A stretch of 64,000 nucleotides of DNA from Hybos culiciformis (Eukaryota; Arthropoda; Insecta; Diptera; Hybotidae), in contig OZ023274.1 of assembly GCA_964007475.1 (NCBI GenBank), positions 3,410,001 through 3,474,000 of the forward strand, given 5' to 3'. Position 1 is the stretch's first letter. Each line of letters starts with the position of its first letter. The position numbers were made by a program, and so were the translations under genes. The notes below the pieces were generated by a model. The model saw only the letters and a list, made by a program, of their open reading frames with translations, was not told where the DNA came from and made no database searches. Shown here piece after piece: positions 24,101 through 34,401 of the stretch.

Positions 24101-25761
24101 ATATTTTGTATTTTATGAGGTGAATAGTTGTTGTTGTCATCAGTTGATATGGTTTGTTCCATTCTTCTCTTTGGTGTTTGGCGAATTGGACTGATGTTCG
24201 GATGCGATTCGTACCATTTTATAAAAGGGGAAATTTCTTCGAGGACTTGAGAATCTGGTGATTGAATTTGATCCTTAAACTTTGTGGTCAATTCTTCGTC
24301 AACATTGGTTGCATTTAATTGGATAGCTGGCGTCTTTTCAAATTCAAACATTTTGAATGGGTTGTCTGCAAAGTACCATATCCTTTGAGCCAAATTTATG
24401 ACGATGCCTGCTTGTTCCAAAAAATCTATTCCAATGAGCGTTCTGTTGTTTGTTGCCTCTGGTAGGGTAATGAATCTAATTGGTTTCAATCGATTGCCAA
24501 TAATAACATCTGTAATTGTGGTGAGCACTTGTTTTTTCTTACAAATGCCATCTGCAAGTGTAATGTCCGCTTGTACCTTCTGGAAAGAACAACCATAGTC
24601 TGTCATGCATTTAAATAAGCTCGCACTGGCAACACTGGTTCTGGCAGCCGTATCCAAATATGCCGTTCCATTTTTCCCTAAAATTTGGATTTTTATCAGC
24701 GGAACATCTCTTCCGATTGTTGATGCAACTGAGTTGAAATCAAGTGGAGCTGGACTGTTGATTTTTCGATTTGAACATGTTGGGCAATTTGATCTATAGA
24801 AACCAGCTGAGCCACAACCGTAGCATGATATAGTTGTTTTTGTTGTAGACATGGTATCTGCTGGTTTGGATGATGTAGTTGTCTCTGGTTTTTCTTTGTG
24901 CTCCTTTTTCCTGCAAACATCCACTGTATGGCCAAATTTGCGGCAGAAAGCACATCTTTTTCTTTCCCTTTCCTGCTTTGTTGCATCATTGGTTGGCAAT
25001 TGTGGAATGGGTTTTTTACTTACTTCAATTTCTGCAAAATGAAGCTCTATGTTTCTGGCTTTATTGAGTAGATCTTTAAAAGTGGTGATGTCATCTCTAT
25101 TGATTTTTTCTCTAATATTAATGTGGAGTAAGCCAAATATAATATTGATCTGGATTTTCTCAGCCAATGTATCTGAAAGCTCAGCAAATAATGACCTCTT
25201 TTTGCAAATGAATTCATCAGTTGGCTCCTTCTTTGCTTGGCTCTTTTCGAAGATTTCAAGATATACCCTCCAAGCTGGTCTTCTTGGTGCAAATGCTCCT
25301 TTAAATAGTTGGACGGCTTGATCGAAGGTCGTGGCTTCACCTTTTACACCTTGCCACCATGTTGCTGCGTAATCCTCCAGTACTAATGGTAATCCTTTAA
25401 GTGCATTGGCATCGGAAATTTTCTGAATTTCCTTGAAAATTGTTATTGCCGTGATGAACTCCTGTAACTTCAGGGGATCTCTTACTCCATTGAATCTGGC
25501 CGTGCAACTGGCAAATGAGGCGCCGTTGGATTGAACTTCTCCCATTTTCTGCAATATCTGCTGGAACTGCTCGGCTGTGAATTGTGCCATTTTGCTTTCT
25601 AGCTTCTTCCCACTTCTAAGGTCCACGATTGGATTCTCTGCGACTGATACTCTGTATGAATTGTCACTAGTTTGGTTCGGTGATTGATGCTCTATGTTGA
25701 TTCGAGTCACTAGTTGGGCGCCAATTGTAACACCTGCTTTCCTTATTTTTCTTACCAACAA
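21175..25761 (-). CDS. Gag-Pol polyprotein of a Ty3/gypsy retrotransposon, 1528 aa
   Basis: A single uninterrupted frame encodes the particle protein and all enzymes for reverse transcription and integration. Gag spans roughly residues 58-345, with a YAATWWQ core (131-137), a CCHC zinc knuckle at C270/C273/H278/C283, and a second at C313/C316/C326 where Phe321 replaces the His. The protease has DTA at 370-372 and GIDFLEQAGI (444-453). Reverse transcriptase (about 640-830) carries YLDD at 797-800. RNase H (about 935-1060) has D946, E987, D1012 and D1055. Integrase has a zinc finger H1156/H1163/C1193/C1196, catalytic D1225/D1285/E1320 and a GPY motif (1465-1467). The C-terminus has RGRPKKK, an AT-hook-like core, and no chromodomain. 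Two starts are possible: ATG at 25761 inside the LTR, reading through the primer site, or ATG at 25590 (Met58, MAQFTAEQF). I favour the second for mature Gag but cannot decide. Gag and Pol are fused in frame, so no frameshift is needed. Confidence 0.96.
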   Translation of the reverse strand: MLVRKIRKAGVTIGAQLVTRINIEHQSPNQTSDNSYRVSVAENPIVDLRSGKKLESKMAQFTAEQFQQILQKMGEVQSNGASFASCTARFNGVRDPLKLQEFITAITIFKEIQKISDANALKGLPLVLEDYAATWWQGVKGEATTFDQAVQLFKGAFAPRRPAWRVYLEIFEKSQAKKEPTDEFICKKRSLFAELSDTLAEKIQINIIFGLLHINIREKINRDDITTFKDLLNKARNIELHFAEIEVSKKPIPQLPTNDATKQERERKRCAFCRKFGHTVDVCRKKEHKEKPETTTSSKPADTMSTTKTTISCYGCGSAGFYRSNCPTCSNRKINSPAPLDFNSVASTIGRDVPLIKIQILGKNGTAYLDTAARTSVASASLFKCMTDYGCSFQKVQADITLADGICKKKQVLTTITDVIIGNRLKPIRFITLPEATNNRTLIGIDFLEQAGIVINLAQRIWYFADNPFKMFEFEKTPAIQLNATNVDEELTTKFKDQIQSPDSQVLEEISPFIKWYESHPNISPIRQTPKRRMEQTISTDDNNNYSPHKIQNIFKDALPPGIITPEKVVRKKSQQKVEEITNSCEHIELFSADINIKEDEATDIRSNEKHQLNLFLSENADIFDEISTPTPYAVHKIDIGNHDPIATAPYRLSPLKKRQLKEELEKMLKLDIIEECESAWASPVVIVPKKTGGIRVCIDYRELNSVSVPDRYPLPRIDDLLHEAKSTRFMSTIDLQSGYHQIAVQKEDQDKTAFITPFGMFRFKRMPFGLRNAPATFQRLINRFKATLPDVSILAYLDDIIVCSATFEDHLKDLTKVFQQLKKFSLKINREKSKFCCSMVKFLGHILSPDGIHVDPEKTIAISKRPAPKNPKQVLSFLQTTSWYRRFIPGYAQISKPLSNLLKKDCPWVWSKNQENAFETLKKLLCTAPILQQAKDGEPYILKTDASSYAIGAVLLQGEGENEHPIEYASRLLSNSEMNYSTTEREALAIIWAVNKFRGYIEGEEVKLLTDHQPLKWLMSLKTPTGRLARWALQLQPYNIKIDYIQGKTNSVADTLSRPPCSEDHDSQDCKICNVEVDFPNKGAQTIREQQFKDSSLEVIINSLENNDENVRHWLSRGYLLKDGVLYRYISESDSEEGQLVVPKDERNNILKFYHDDPTSGHYGIDRTIDRITKRYYWPGIRGEITNYIKTCIECQRYKNSNLKPSGLMQTVASNQRFEVLAIDLFGPLPPTEEGYNWIFIIEDIASRWVELFPLKEATAEKCALTLLHEIFLRYGLPRRLISDNGVQFISSIMQYLVFCLNIQPTYTPKYHPEANPVERKNRDLKTQLSILVQNQHATWANHLPAVRFAMNSVKCQSTGYSAAYLTFGRELRTINDIQHDLRSIIQSENFIPQITPHLNNLTNIMENVSEVTHKIQDRNKLRVDNTRRPQPEFTIGSQVMVTTHVLSQASKGITSKFVPKRDGPYVITQKKGSSTYIVSDRNDLDKSLGCYHSTALTPYTGSHEDDVNPIQPIRRRGRPKKKPAFN
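25708..25723 (-). other. Primer-binding site (tRNA-Lys type)
   Basis: Two bases inside the 5' LTR, the minus strand reads TGGCGCCCAACTAGTG. The first eleven bases match the usual complement of the 3' end of Lys-tRNA seen in many insect gypsy elements and retroviruses. The last five differ from the vertebrate form, so the exact tRNA isoacceptor is not settled. The Gag-Pol frame is open through this site (GVTIGAQLVTR). Confidence 0.85.
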
Positions 25762-26264
25762 AAAAAACCAATAATTTGTTTATTTTTATAAACAATGATC
25801 TTTATTATAATAAAAAATTTATAAAGCAAGCAAAAAAAAATTAATAATTACTTAAAGTAAATAAAAAAAATTAAATCTCTGAACCAAAATTTTACTCTAC
25901 GAATAAGTTTTTTCTTAAGTACCGAAAAGGACCAATACTGTTCACTGATCGGATGCAAAAGATAAACTCTCAAATTTCACGTTTAACTACTGCGCTTTTA
26001 AACAATTTTTGAGTGCGACGCGCAATAATACTACAAAAAAAAATTAATGAAAACTACATTTGTAGTTTTTTCTTATTAGTGGCTGACAACAATTTTATAG
26101 TAGGCACATTAGTATTTTTAGTAGGCACAAAATTTAAATATGAAAGTTGAGAGTTGCAAGTTGAAAATAAAAATTGCAAGTTGAAAGTATGAAAAAAATT
26201 AAAAAAATTACAAAAATAAAATATAATGAAAATTTATGTTGAAATATATATATGCGTTGTTATA
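25726..26264 (-). repeat. 5' LTR of the gypsy element, 539 bp
   Basis: This LTR carries the element's promoter. A TATATATAT run on the minus strand lies at about 26243-26252, close to its outer end; whether it acts as a TATA box is unproven. It is identical to the 3' LTR except for one T fewer in a T run near 26010. The upstream ATG of the long frame (25761) lies in the last 36 bases of this LTR. Confidence 0.95.
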
Positions 26265-26268
26265 AACC
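26265..26268. repeat. Target-site duplication, right copy (AACC)
   Basis: AACC follows the right LTR directly and matches 20585-20588. Confidence 0.85.
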
Positions 26269-26299
26269 TTATTTTATTTTTCATCCACGTTTTAATTAA

Positions 26300-26323
26300 A
26301 ATTATTATTATTATTATTATTAT
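26300..26323. repeat. (ATT)n microsatellite
   Basis: Eight ATT units lie 36 bases beyond the retrotransposon. They belong to the flanking host DNA. Confidence 0.9.
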
Positions 26324-29300
26324 TTCCAAATAAATTTATTATACCTACAAAAAAATTCTAGAAATAAATATTTAATAATAATTAGATTTTGTATAATAAA
26401 TTAAAAATAATTATAATTCTTCTATATATGTATTATTAGTTAAAATTAATATATAATGCTTAATTAAAAGTTTCCTTTTTATTAATTGGAATAATCTCTT
26501 GTGGGGCAAAAAAAAAATTTTGCTCTTTAATAATCTAAGGGAAAACTAATTAAAAAAATACCGGATTTAAATAATTTTTTAAGCGTTAATTTAATCGATT
26601 AACAGATTTGTGTAAAATTTTTCTCCGAATTTTTATTTTGAAACAAAAAAATAATGTACAAGTAAAATTCTGTGTAAAATCTCAATTAAAATATCTTTTC
26701 ACATTTTTCACTTTTTTATCGCGATTTTACTTTGTTGATGGTTTTGTGTTGATGAATGATGGAACCAGCGTGCCAACCAACTGATCAACAAGCAGGAGGA
26801 ATTTTAATATTTGAATTGGTACATTTTAATTGATTAATATGTTTACTTCACGATAACATTATCAGCCCAAATCGCAATCTCGTTATTGAACAGAATGATT
26901 CAGGTGTGCTTAAGCCACTGCATGAGATATAGAAATCATTTTTCATACAATTCTGTACAAAAAAAAACCATACACTTCAAAAGTTTCGACTCTGTATTGA
27001 TTATAATCAGGACTTCTCTATTAATATTAATATTAAATATCGATAATGAACATATTTAGGAAATTTGTTTAGTGTACAAAATAATAATAATAATATTAAA
27101 AAAAATTCAAAAATCAAAACTTGTCAACGTAGTGACTACACTGCAGAGTATTATAAAAGAACCAATTTAATTTTTTGTTAAGGAAACCAATATAAAGAAG
27201 GATATCCTATTACCGAAAAGAAGCCTTTCTTGTGTTTACTTTTTAAGAATTTTGTATTAAAAAAAAAATTTTTTTTCTTTAAATTTTCTGGCTCGTGTTC
27301 ATATCTTGGGATTTGTGGTTAATATATTATAATCATTTAATTTTATTTATATTTTTATTTTGTTTGTTTTTTCAACATAAAAAATTTAATTTTACTTAGA
27401 AGTGCATTTTTTTCCATACATGTATTTATATAGTTCAAGAAATACATTTTTTTTTTGCATTTTAAAGATAAGAAAATAATATTTGCAATAAGGGTTAATA
27501 CATACTAAAAACGAAGTGAATGGAAATTTTATAATATAATGAAACCTTTGGGGAACTAATGTCGTTATAATTCATTGCACTATAAATAATGTTTTAGTAA
27601 TATTAGAATTCAAAGTTTTAATTAATAGAGCCCTTAGTGGTTTCTAATTTGAAATTTATTTGATATTACATGTGGTATTTTGTGATTTGAGTTCTAATAT
27701 ATGAGCTGTGTGTATAATGTTGGGTTCCTGGTACTGGAATGACCAGATAACGATTAAATATGAAAAAATTAATATCTACTTAAATCAGTTATTGTTAATT
27801 AATTAAAAATTTCATTCATATAAAAAAAATTCATTCATATAAAAAAAAAAAGAAACTTATGAAGTTTCTAATTTAACACTACAGAAAAATTGCAAAATTC
27901 CAGTTTCCTTTTTTAATCATAAAAATTCATTTTTTATTGCCCAAATTCATAACTAAAATATTTTCTCGCAATGTACCTAAGTTTTTTCAAGTTTTTTTTT
28001 TCCTTCACTTTTAGGATTAATAACAAAAAAAAAAGAACGATAATATGATTATACGCGAAAAAATAAATTATCCTTTATTCAAAAGTTGTTAGTTCTGGAT
28101 AAAATAAAATTTCTAAATTTCTACATAAATATATAATATACTTATATAAGATTTATTGGATGTATGAACTGAAAATAAGAAAAATTCCAATAATTTTCCT
28201 TTAAATTATTTTTCATGAGAATAACGCAGGATACCTGAAATTAATACAATTAATTTTCAAGGACATAAAGGAAAGCATATTTATAATACCAACATATAAA
28301 ACGAAAAAAAAGGCGCACTTAAAAAGGATATCTAATTTTAGAATTTTTTTTTTTATTATATTTTTTGAATAGATACGATGGGTCGACCACTAACTCTGTA
28401 TAATGTATGAACATCAAAAGTTTATTTTTATTTTAATTTTATGTTCAGATTAATGAAAATCAATTTTTTTTTTTTTTTAAGTCGATCAAGAGTAATTTTT
28501 TATTGTTTTGTTCACAGAATAATTATGTTGTATAATTATTATATACTTAATTATATTATATGGTACTAATTTTGAAGACATGGGTTAATGTTTCTGACAC
28601 GTTTTGGGGTTAATTCTTCTCAGCATCTGCTAATATAGGGGTAAATTTAAAATAAATAAACGTATATTGAATAAATATATTTTTAGTAATATGATTTGAA
28701 TCAAATTAAATTTTTAAGTTCTAAACGAGAGTGTCAATTAAGTCCAGGAATTAAATGAAAATTTAGTGGCTGCCTGAAATGATTTTAATAGACAATTGGA
28801 TTTTAATTTTTGCACTTCTAAGTTAAATTTTGATTTATTTTTATATATATAATTTTCCCTAATCAGATTTAAATTTCAGATTTGGTCTATTTCATTAATT
28901 TGGGGGAAAAAAAAAAGCTTCGAGGCCCGAATTATGCAAAATCAAACATATATAGTTTTTCTCCGGTTCTGCTGAATATCAGTTTATTTACAAATTATAA
29001 TATTAATATGTTGCAAATTAGATATAATGTTTAACTAGTTATGTTAAAGGGGGAATTTAACTATGGAAAACAAAAATTTTTTTTTTTTATAATGAAAACA
29101 AAGAAAATAAATTTAATTGAATTATATGTATATATTTTCATTGCTTGTTGGTTTTTTTTTCTTTCTCATTTTTTCTTTTCACAATAAAACTTTTTTTTTT
29201 TTCATTTAATCTCATTATGCTTTTTATTTTTTTCATTTAATATTAAAGCATTAAACCACCTCTAGGTGCATTTGGTTCGTTACGCTTGAACTCACTAAAA

Positions 29301-31638
29301 AAAAAAAATTTGAAAACATTTTTTATGCAATTTTCTTTTGTATTTATATATAAACTAGAAACATTTATATTTTTATTGTGTTAGTTTTATTTTATTTTTT
29401 TTATTTTAATATCTTGGTTGAATTTTTAAAATATAATTTTGTGTTTGCATTCATATGAATTCATTCACACTTAACTAAGTTTCATCGGTTTTGTGTTTAT
29501 GAAAATTGAGTATAAAAAAAAGTTAGAGTTAAAAAAAAGCTAATATTATTAAATTTTAAATGATATTGAAGGAATCGAAAAATAAGTTGAGATTGATGAC
29601 TAAAGTATCTTTAAATTAAAGTATCTTAAGTCGTAATACTGAAAACGGACCCCACACATAAGATACTTTTCTGTATTTTTTCTCTAACAAATACATATGT
29701 AAAAAATTCTATTAATTTTCTAATTAGAATTTTTTTGACATTTACATAAGTACTTAAGATTATGATTAAAAACTACTTATAAGACTTTTTTGTTTTATTA
29801 ATTAATTCACCTTGATAATTGTAAAAAGTATAAAGGAAAAACATTTACTACGTCATGAGAATGAGAATAAAAAATTAAAAAAGAAAAACATTTTTAATTT
29901 CTAATTTTCTTAAGCACCTAATTATGAAAAAAAATTTTATTCCCTCTTTGATATCTTTTATGTTTTGTTTCGTTATTTTTTTTTTTTTACTTCATATACT
30001 TAATTTTTATTTTTTATTTAACTTTAGCAAAGTTTTATAGAAATCTGTGTAGGTACCTAAATTTTATAATTTTAGCAATCTCGAAAATTGCTATTTTTAT
30101 AAATAAAAAATAATTTTTATGTTTTAGGCAATTAGGTTGTTTTTTTTTCTTTTTGTATTACTTTAAATATAGCAATGTTGGAAAAGCTTATTATGTGTTC
30201 TTTTGTTTTTTATGTATCTACGTATGTGCACAAGAATAGTAGATATGCCCACAAAAAAGTTATCATATATTATTTTTATATCTTAATGTTTCATAAATTT
30301 AAGGGAATGAAAAATAAGGGTATTTTTTTTCCTATTTTTTTCACATTATCATGTAAAACTTCTTGCAGCTACAACTAAGCTACAAATAAGGTAATTAGAG
30401 TTGATGGGTTTCATCTAGTTCTAGTATAATCAGGTTTTCTAACAAAAAAACAGTTAGGGGGAAATTCTACTGAGTCACCATATGAAATTCAAGCAATAAT
30501 TTCGATTAACACCAATATTGTTTGATTATATACAAAGTCACATAACAGCTGACTTAACACAGAAACATACAATAGACACAAAAAGCCAATATTCACAGAA
30601 GAAAATTTATGTTAAAAATATTACAATTTTTGCAGAACTGATGGCTTTAAGATAATTTTAAACAATTTTAAAACATAAAATAAATAATTTTAAATTATAC
30701 TGAATTATATAAGTCTTATATGTCACATGTGTTGTCAGTTTTTATACATAATATAATTTCTTCCTATATCTCTGAGTGACTTAACGTTAAGTCATTATCA
30801 TGAAAGAAAATCCAATAAAACTAATTCCAATTGAAAGAAAGAGTAATAATAATAAAAGATAATAAAAAAAAACTAAAAAAATAGTTATTGTCAATGTTAT
30901 ATGAAAAGAGAACTCATATATAGAATGAAATTGCCGCCAAAAAAAAATAAATCCACATAGACCTACTAAATATTATCATGTTCTGTGATTCCACAATAAT
31001 GGAGAATCATTATTGTAGTTATGTATATGGAAAAAATAAAAAACCGATAATAATTCTAATTCAAATATAAAAAAAGCAATAATAAAAAAAAATTCTAGAA
31101 ATTATAATTTGATTTAAAATGAAATGAAGAAAAAAAAATATATACATAACTACATATTTTTATTGCCTTCAGCACATTGTTCTGAAAATAAAAAAAAATT
31201 TTATTTAAAAATTTTATTTTATATTATATGAAATGTTCATTTTTTTTATTATATTCTTATGTGTTAAATTATTATTGACCAAAAAAAAAAAGCTTTAGAA
31301 ATGTTATAAAATAAATTATTCTAATCTCTTTTTGCCTTGAAAAATAAAAATTTTGTTTTCTATATAATATTTCAAATATTTATATTTTGAAATTTATTTA
31401 TTTTTTTTGCCCTCTCGCAAATCATACAAATGCTTTCTTCATAACACACAATGTGAGGTAACACAGTAGTATTATATGACTGTCATTTGGGATCATAAAA
31501 TCATAACAGCATAAATCGTCTTAAGCGGTTATGCATTTCTGTTACAGATATTATGCCATTTTACATTTGAAACTTAAATTCATGCTCATGCTGACAAAAA
31601 CTAGATATTTTGTTTATTTTATTAGAGCTTAGTGTAAT
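26324..31638. other. A+T-rich non-coding stretch
   Basis: No gene was identified. A 19-base word starting TTCATTCATAT is duplicated in tandem at 27811-27829 and 27830-27848. A 67-codon plus-strand frame at 30175-30378 reads like random A+T-rich sequence. A+T composition is uniform apart from single short patches. Confidence 0.5.
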
Positions 31639-31691
31639 TTCGTTGACACTTTTTATATGATAACTTCGTTGACACTTTTTTATTTGATAAC
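31639..31691. repeat. Two-unit tandem repeat of 26-27 bp
   Basis: TTCGTTGACAC followed by a T-rich run and GATAAC occurs twice back to back: 31639-31664, and 31665-31691 with one extra T and one substitution. It lies 24 bases before the long perfect palindrome. A third copy begins (TTC) and then diverges. Confidence 0.85.
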
Positions 31692-31715
31692 TTCAAAATG
31701 TTTAATGTCCATTTG

Positions 31716-31911
31716 AACACTCTGAGTACAACCATTAGAAAAATGGTATTAAAAAATACTCGGTTTACAGATTGGATATGCTTTAAAGTTTAAATAGTCT
31801 CTTATAGTAAAGCTATGCACTATAAGAGACTATTTAAACTTTAAAGCATATCCAATCTGTAAACCGAGTATTTTTTAATACCATTTTTCTAATGGTTGTA
31901 CTCAGAGTGTT
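31716..31911. repeat. Perfect 92-bp inverted repeat with 12-nt spacer
   Basis: The left arm 31716-31807 and right arm 31820-31911 are exact reverse complements over all 92 bases. The spacer is TAAAGCTATGCA. Neither arm contains a convincing reading frame. Transcribed from either side it would fold into a long perfect hairpin, a suitable Dicer substrate. It could be a hairpin-RNA locus, a foldback transposon copy, a recent inverted duplication made at a replication fork, or an assembly or read artefact. No target-site duplication was found: the flanks are TTTG and ATTA. Confidence 0.95.
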
Positions 31912-34221
31912 ATTATTCTTATTATTATTACTATATTTATTTTATAGTGAGACTAATAAAAAAACATATAATTAATTAAACTTCTGACAGAATTTCATAA
32001 TAATAATAATAATGAATATGTGACACATAATGCTATGCACAATTATTGGCGGCGCCACATTTATGAAAGCCCTAGTACTATTAAATATTACTTCCTGGAA
32101 TGCAAAAATTTGCATCAAATTTAAAATTTAATTTAAAGTTCCAGAAGTAGGACAATGTCTTAAAAACAGAAGACAAAACAAAACAAAAAAAAGGTTTCTT
32201 TCAGGACGTTTGAAGTGAAAGTCCTTTTAAGTGATGTCATTTATTATTCCTAAGATTTTCTTTCTACATATTTATGTATTTTTTTTATTGCATTCAATTT
32301 ACCTACATGAATCAACATAATATTTTCTAAAACATGATTGTATAGAAAATGTATATTGTATAGTATACTTTTTGTAATTTATTTTTTTTTACAAAAGTTA
32401 TGTAAATTTCAATTTCTTGACAGGAAATTTTTTATAACACTTTTTCTATGTATGTATATAGAATAATTTTTCCAGAGACTTCATAATCCGTATAAAGATT
32501 TATTGTATATGTACATATGGTATGTGCGCTCAAGGTTTTTTTTTTTTTAATGTATGTACAATATTACTGAGTAGATGAAATTTTATTTTTCATTTCCTTT
32601 GTCTCCCTTGAGCATAAATGAAAAAAAACTTTCATTTCCTTAGATAATTACATAGAGAATAATAATAGTGTTGCAAAACTGCATGTTTTTTTTTTTTTTT
32701 TCAGTTCGAAGGACCAAAATTATTTGTTTTGCCATTAGAATTATATACTTGATGTTTGTTTAACGAAAAGATTAGAAAAAATTTGGTTCAAGTCATACAG
32801 TATTCTAGTCTGAAAGTGGTGGCTTGATGTCTAAAATTTGGGCTTATTTATTTAAAGCATTCTTTATAGCTTTCGGTAAACTTAATAATAAGAAAAATTT
32901 TCAAAAATCCTTCTAGTATAAGAGAACAAATTTTTTAAAGTTAGAATCAAAATAAATAGTAGAAGAACCTTTAAATCCATGGAAATTTTAACCAATAAGA
33001 CCAGTAAGACTGTCAAAAATAAAATCCTTTCAATGCAAAGTTCTAGGTCTGGAAATAGGATTTTTGTTTCGAAATAAAAAAAGGTCAAAATTAAAACATA
33101 AATATTTTTCTGCCTCATTCAAAAAGAAAACATTTTTTTAATTTTTTTTTAAATAAATAGTTTCTTTTCTTTTCTTTTTTTCAACACAATCTTAAAGAAA
33201 TTTATATGTAATTTTTGGGGGAAAACATTTTTATTTTATTTTATTTTATTATGTGCGAGAGAAGTTCTTCTGTTCTTTCAAGTGTGAATTAATTTATCCA
33301 ATTTTTTTATGTTATCGAGGGAAGAAACAAAAATTTAAAAATAAAAAAAAAAACAAATTATTAGAAATTATTTCCTTCTCTTATTATTGTGTGTTAAATT
33401 TTCTGTAAAATAAAATTAGATTTCTTGTATAATATGGAACACATACTATATGTTTATACGTATACATTGCACTATTATATAGAAATTAAGGATTAGAAAG
33501 CTTATAAAAAAAATATTCCAACATTTTAAATAGGCGCATATTTTATTAAGTAGTTCTATATTCTTGTTAGGGTTAAGTTAACAAGATTTAGAAAGCTTTT
33601 ACAGCTGTCATTAAAAAATGCTTTAATTTGATACATTTTTTTTGGAATAAGATGGGTTTTAGAATTTAACAAAATTTATGTATATGATGTTAAAAGGAAA
33701 TTGTTTGGCAATCCTGTTTATCAACAAAATGTTGTTAGAAATTTTTTGTGGTTTAAATAGAATAAAATTTAAAATTTGAGTTAAAATCAGTTAGATTGAT
33801 ATAAATAAAACTTTTAGCAAAACTGATTAAAATACAAAAGGTCTAAGAAATAACAAGGTTTAAGAATAAAGTAAAATAAGATTGTTGTAAATTATAGTAA
33901 CAAAAGCCGAACAAGAAGATAGTTCAAGATTTGAGCTAGGTTTTAAGTTATATTTCTGTTGGGAAGCCAAACTAATTGTTTTTGTTTAGAAGGAACATTC
34001 TTTAAGTAAAAGGTAAAATTAAACATACAGTCTTCTCTTAAGTATCTTCTGAGATAAATGAGTTGCCTGAGCTTATTTGTCTCATGTTATATCTTAGACA
34101 AGCACAAAAATAATTAGTACGATCGTTCACATACAACTAAACATGGAATGATATAACGATGCTATGTTTTTCACAGCATACTCTAAGGAACCTTAGGGGA
34201 ATTTTAATCATTGTTAGCTAA
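31912..34221. other. A+T-rich non-coding stretch
   Basis: A small imperfect hairpin (ACTTCCTGGAA against TTCCAGAAGT) lies at about 32090-32150 and encloses a palindrome ATGCAAAAATTTGCAT. The 78-codon minus-strand frame at 32882-33118 is Leu/Phe/Ile-rich and not recognised. Nothing else was found. Confidence 0.5.
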
Positions 34222-34401
34222 ATGAAAAAAATTCTCGACGTATCTAGTCCAGAAGCTAATGCGTTAGCTTATCTGAGAAAAAATTTGTATGAAAACTACC
34301 CAACAATCCAAGAGCAACTCACTATTCGGAAGCATTCTTCTAGTCTGTGCACAATATTACACTATATTTGTTATAATATAAAATCAATTGACAATTATTA
34401 A
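34222..34401 (+). CDS. Coding-like short ORF, 59 codons, unknown
   Basis: This ATG-to-stop frame sits in a patch that is less A+T-rich than its surroundings. It starts MKKILDVSSPEANALAYLRK, and its first 44 residues have a balanced, protein-like make-up. The last 15 turn into the usual A+T-rich background, so the real coding part, if any, may end near 34355. A stop codon lies directly before the ATG. There is no signal peptide, membrane span or motif that I know. It could be a remnant of a transposon protein or an exon fragment, or a chance frame. Confidence 0.15.
   Translation: MKKILDVSSPEANALAYLRKNLYENYPTIQEQLTIRKHSSSLCTILHYICYNIKSIDNY

Larger units (their letters stand above)
20585..26268 (-). 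mobile_element. Complete Ty3/gypsy LTR retrotransposon with target duplication
   Basis: The element itself is 20589-26264 (5676 bp) and is read on the minus strand. The order is 5' LTR (25726-26264), primer site, one Gag-Pol frame (25761 to 21175), polypurine tract and 3' LTR (20589-21128). AACC on each side (20585-20588 and 26265-26268) is the 4-bp target duplication. Pol order is protease, reverse transcriptase, RNase H, integrase, which places it in Ty3/gypsy (Metaviridae-type) rather than copia or BEL. There is no env-like frame. The LTRs differ by one base of a T run, and the coding frame has no stop or frameshift, so insertion looks recent. Its G+C content is clearly above the surrounding DNA. 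Confidence 0.97.
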
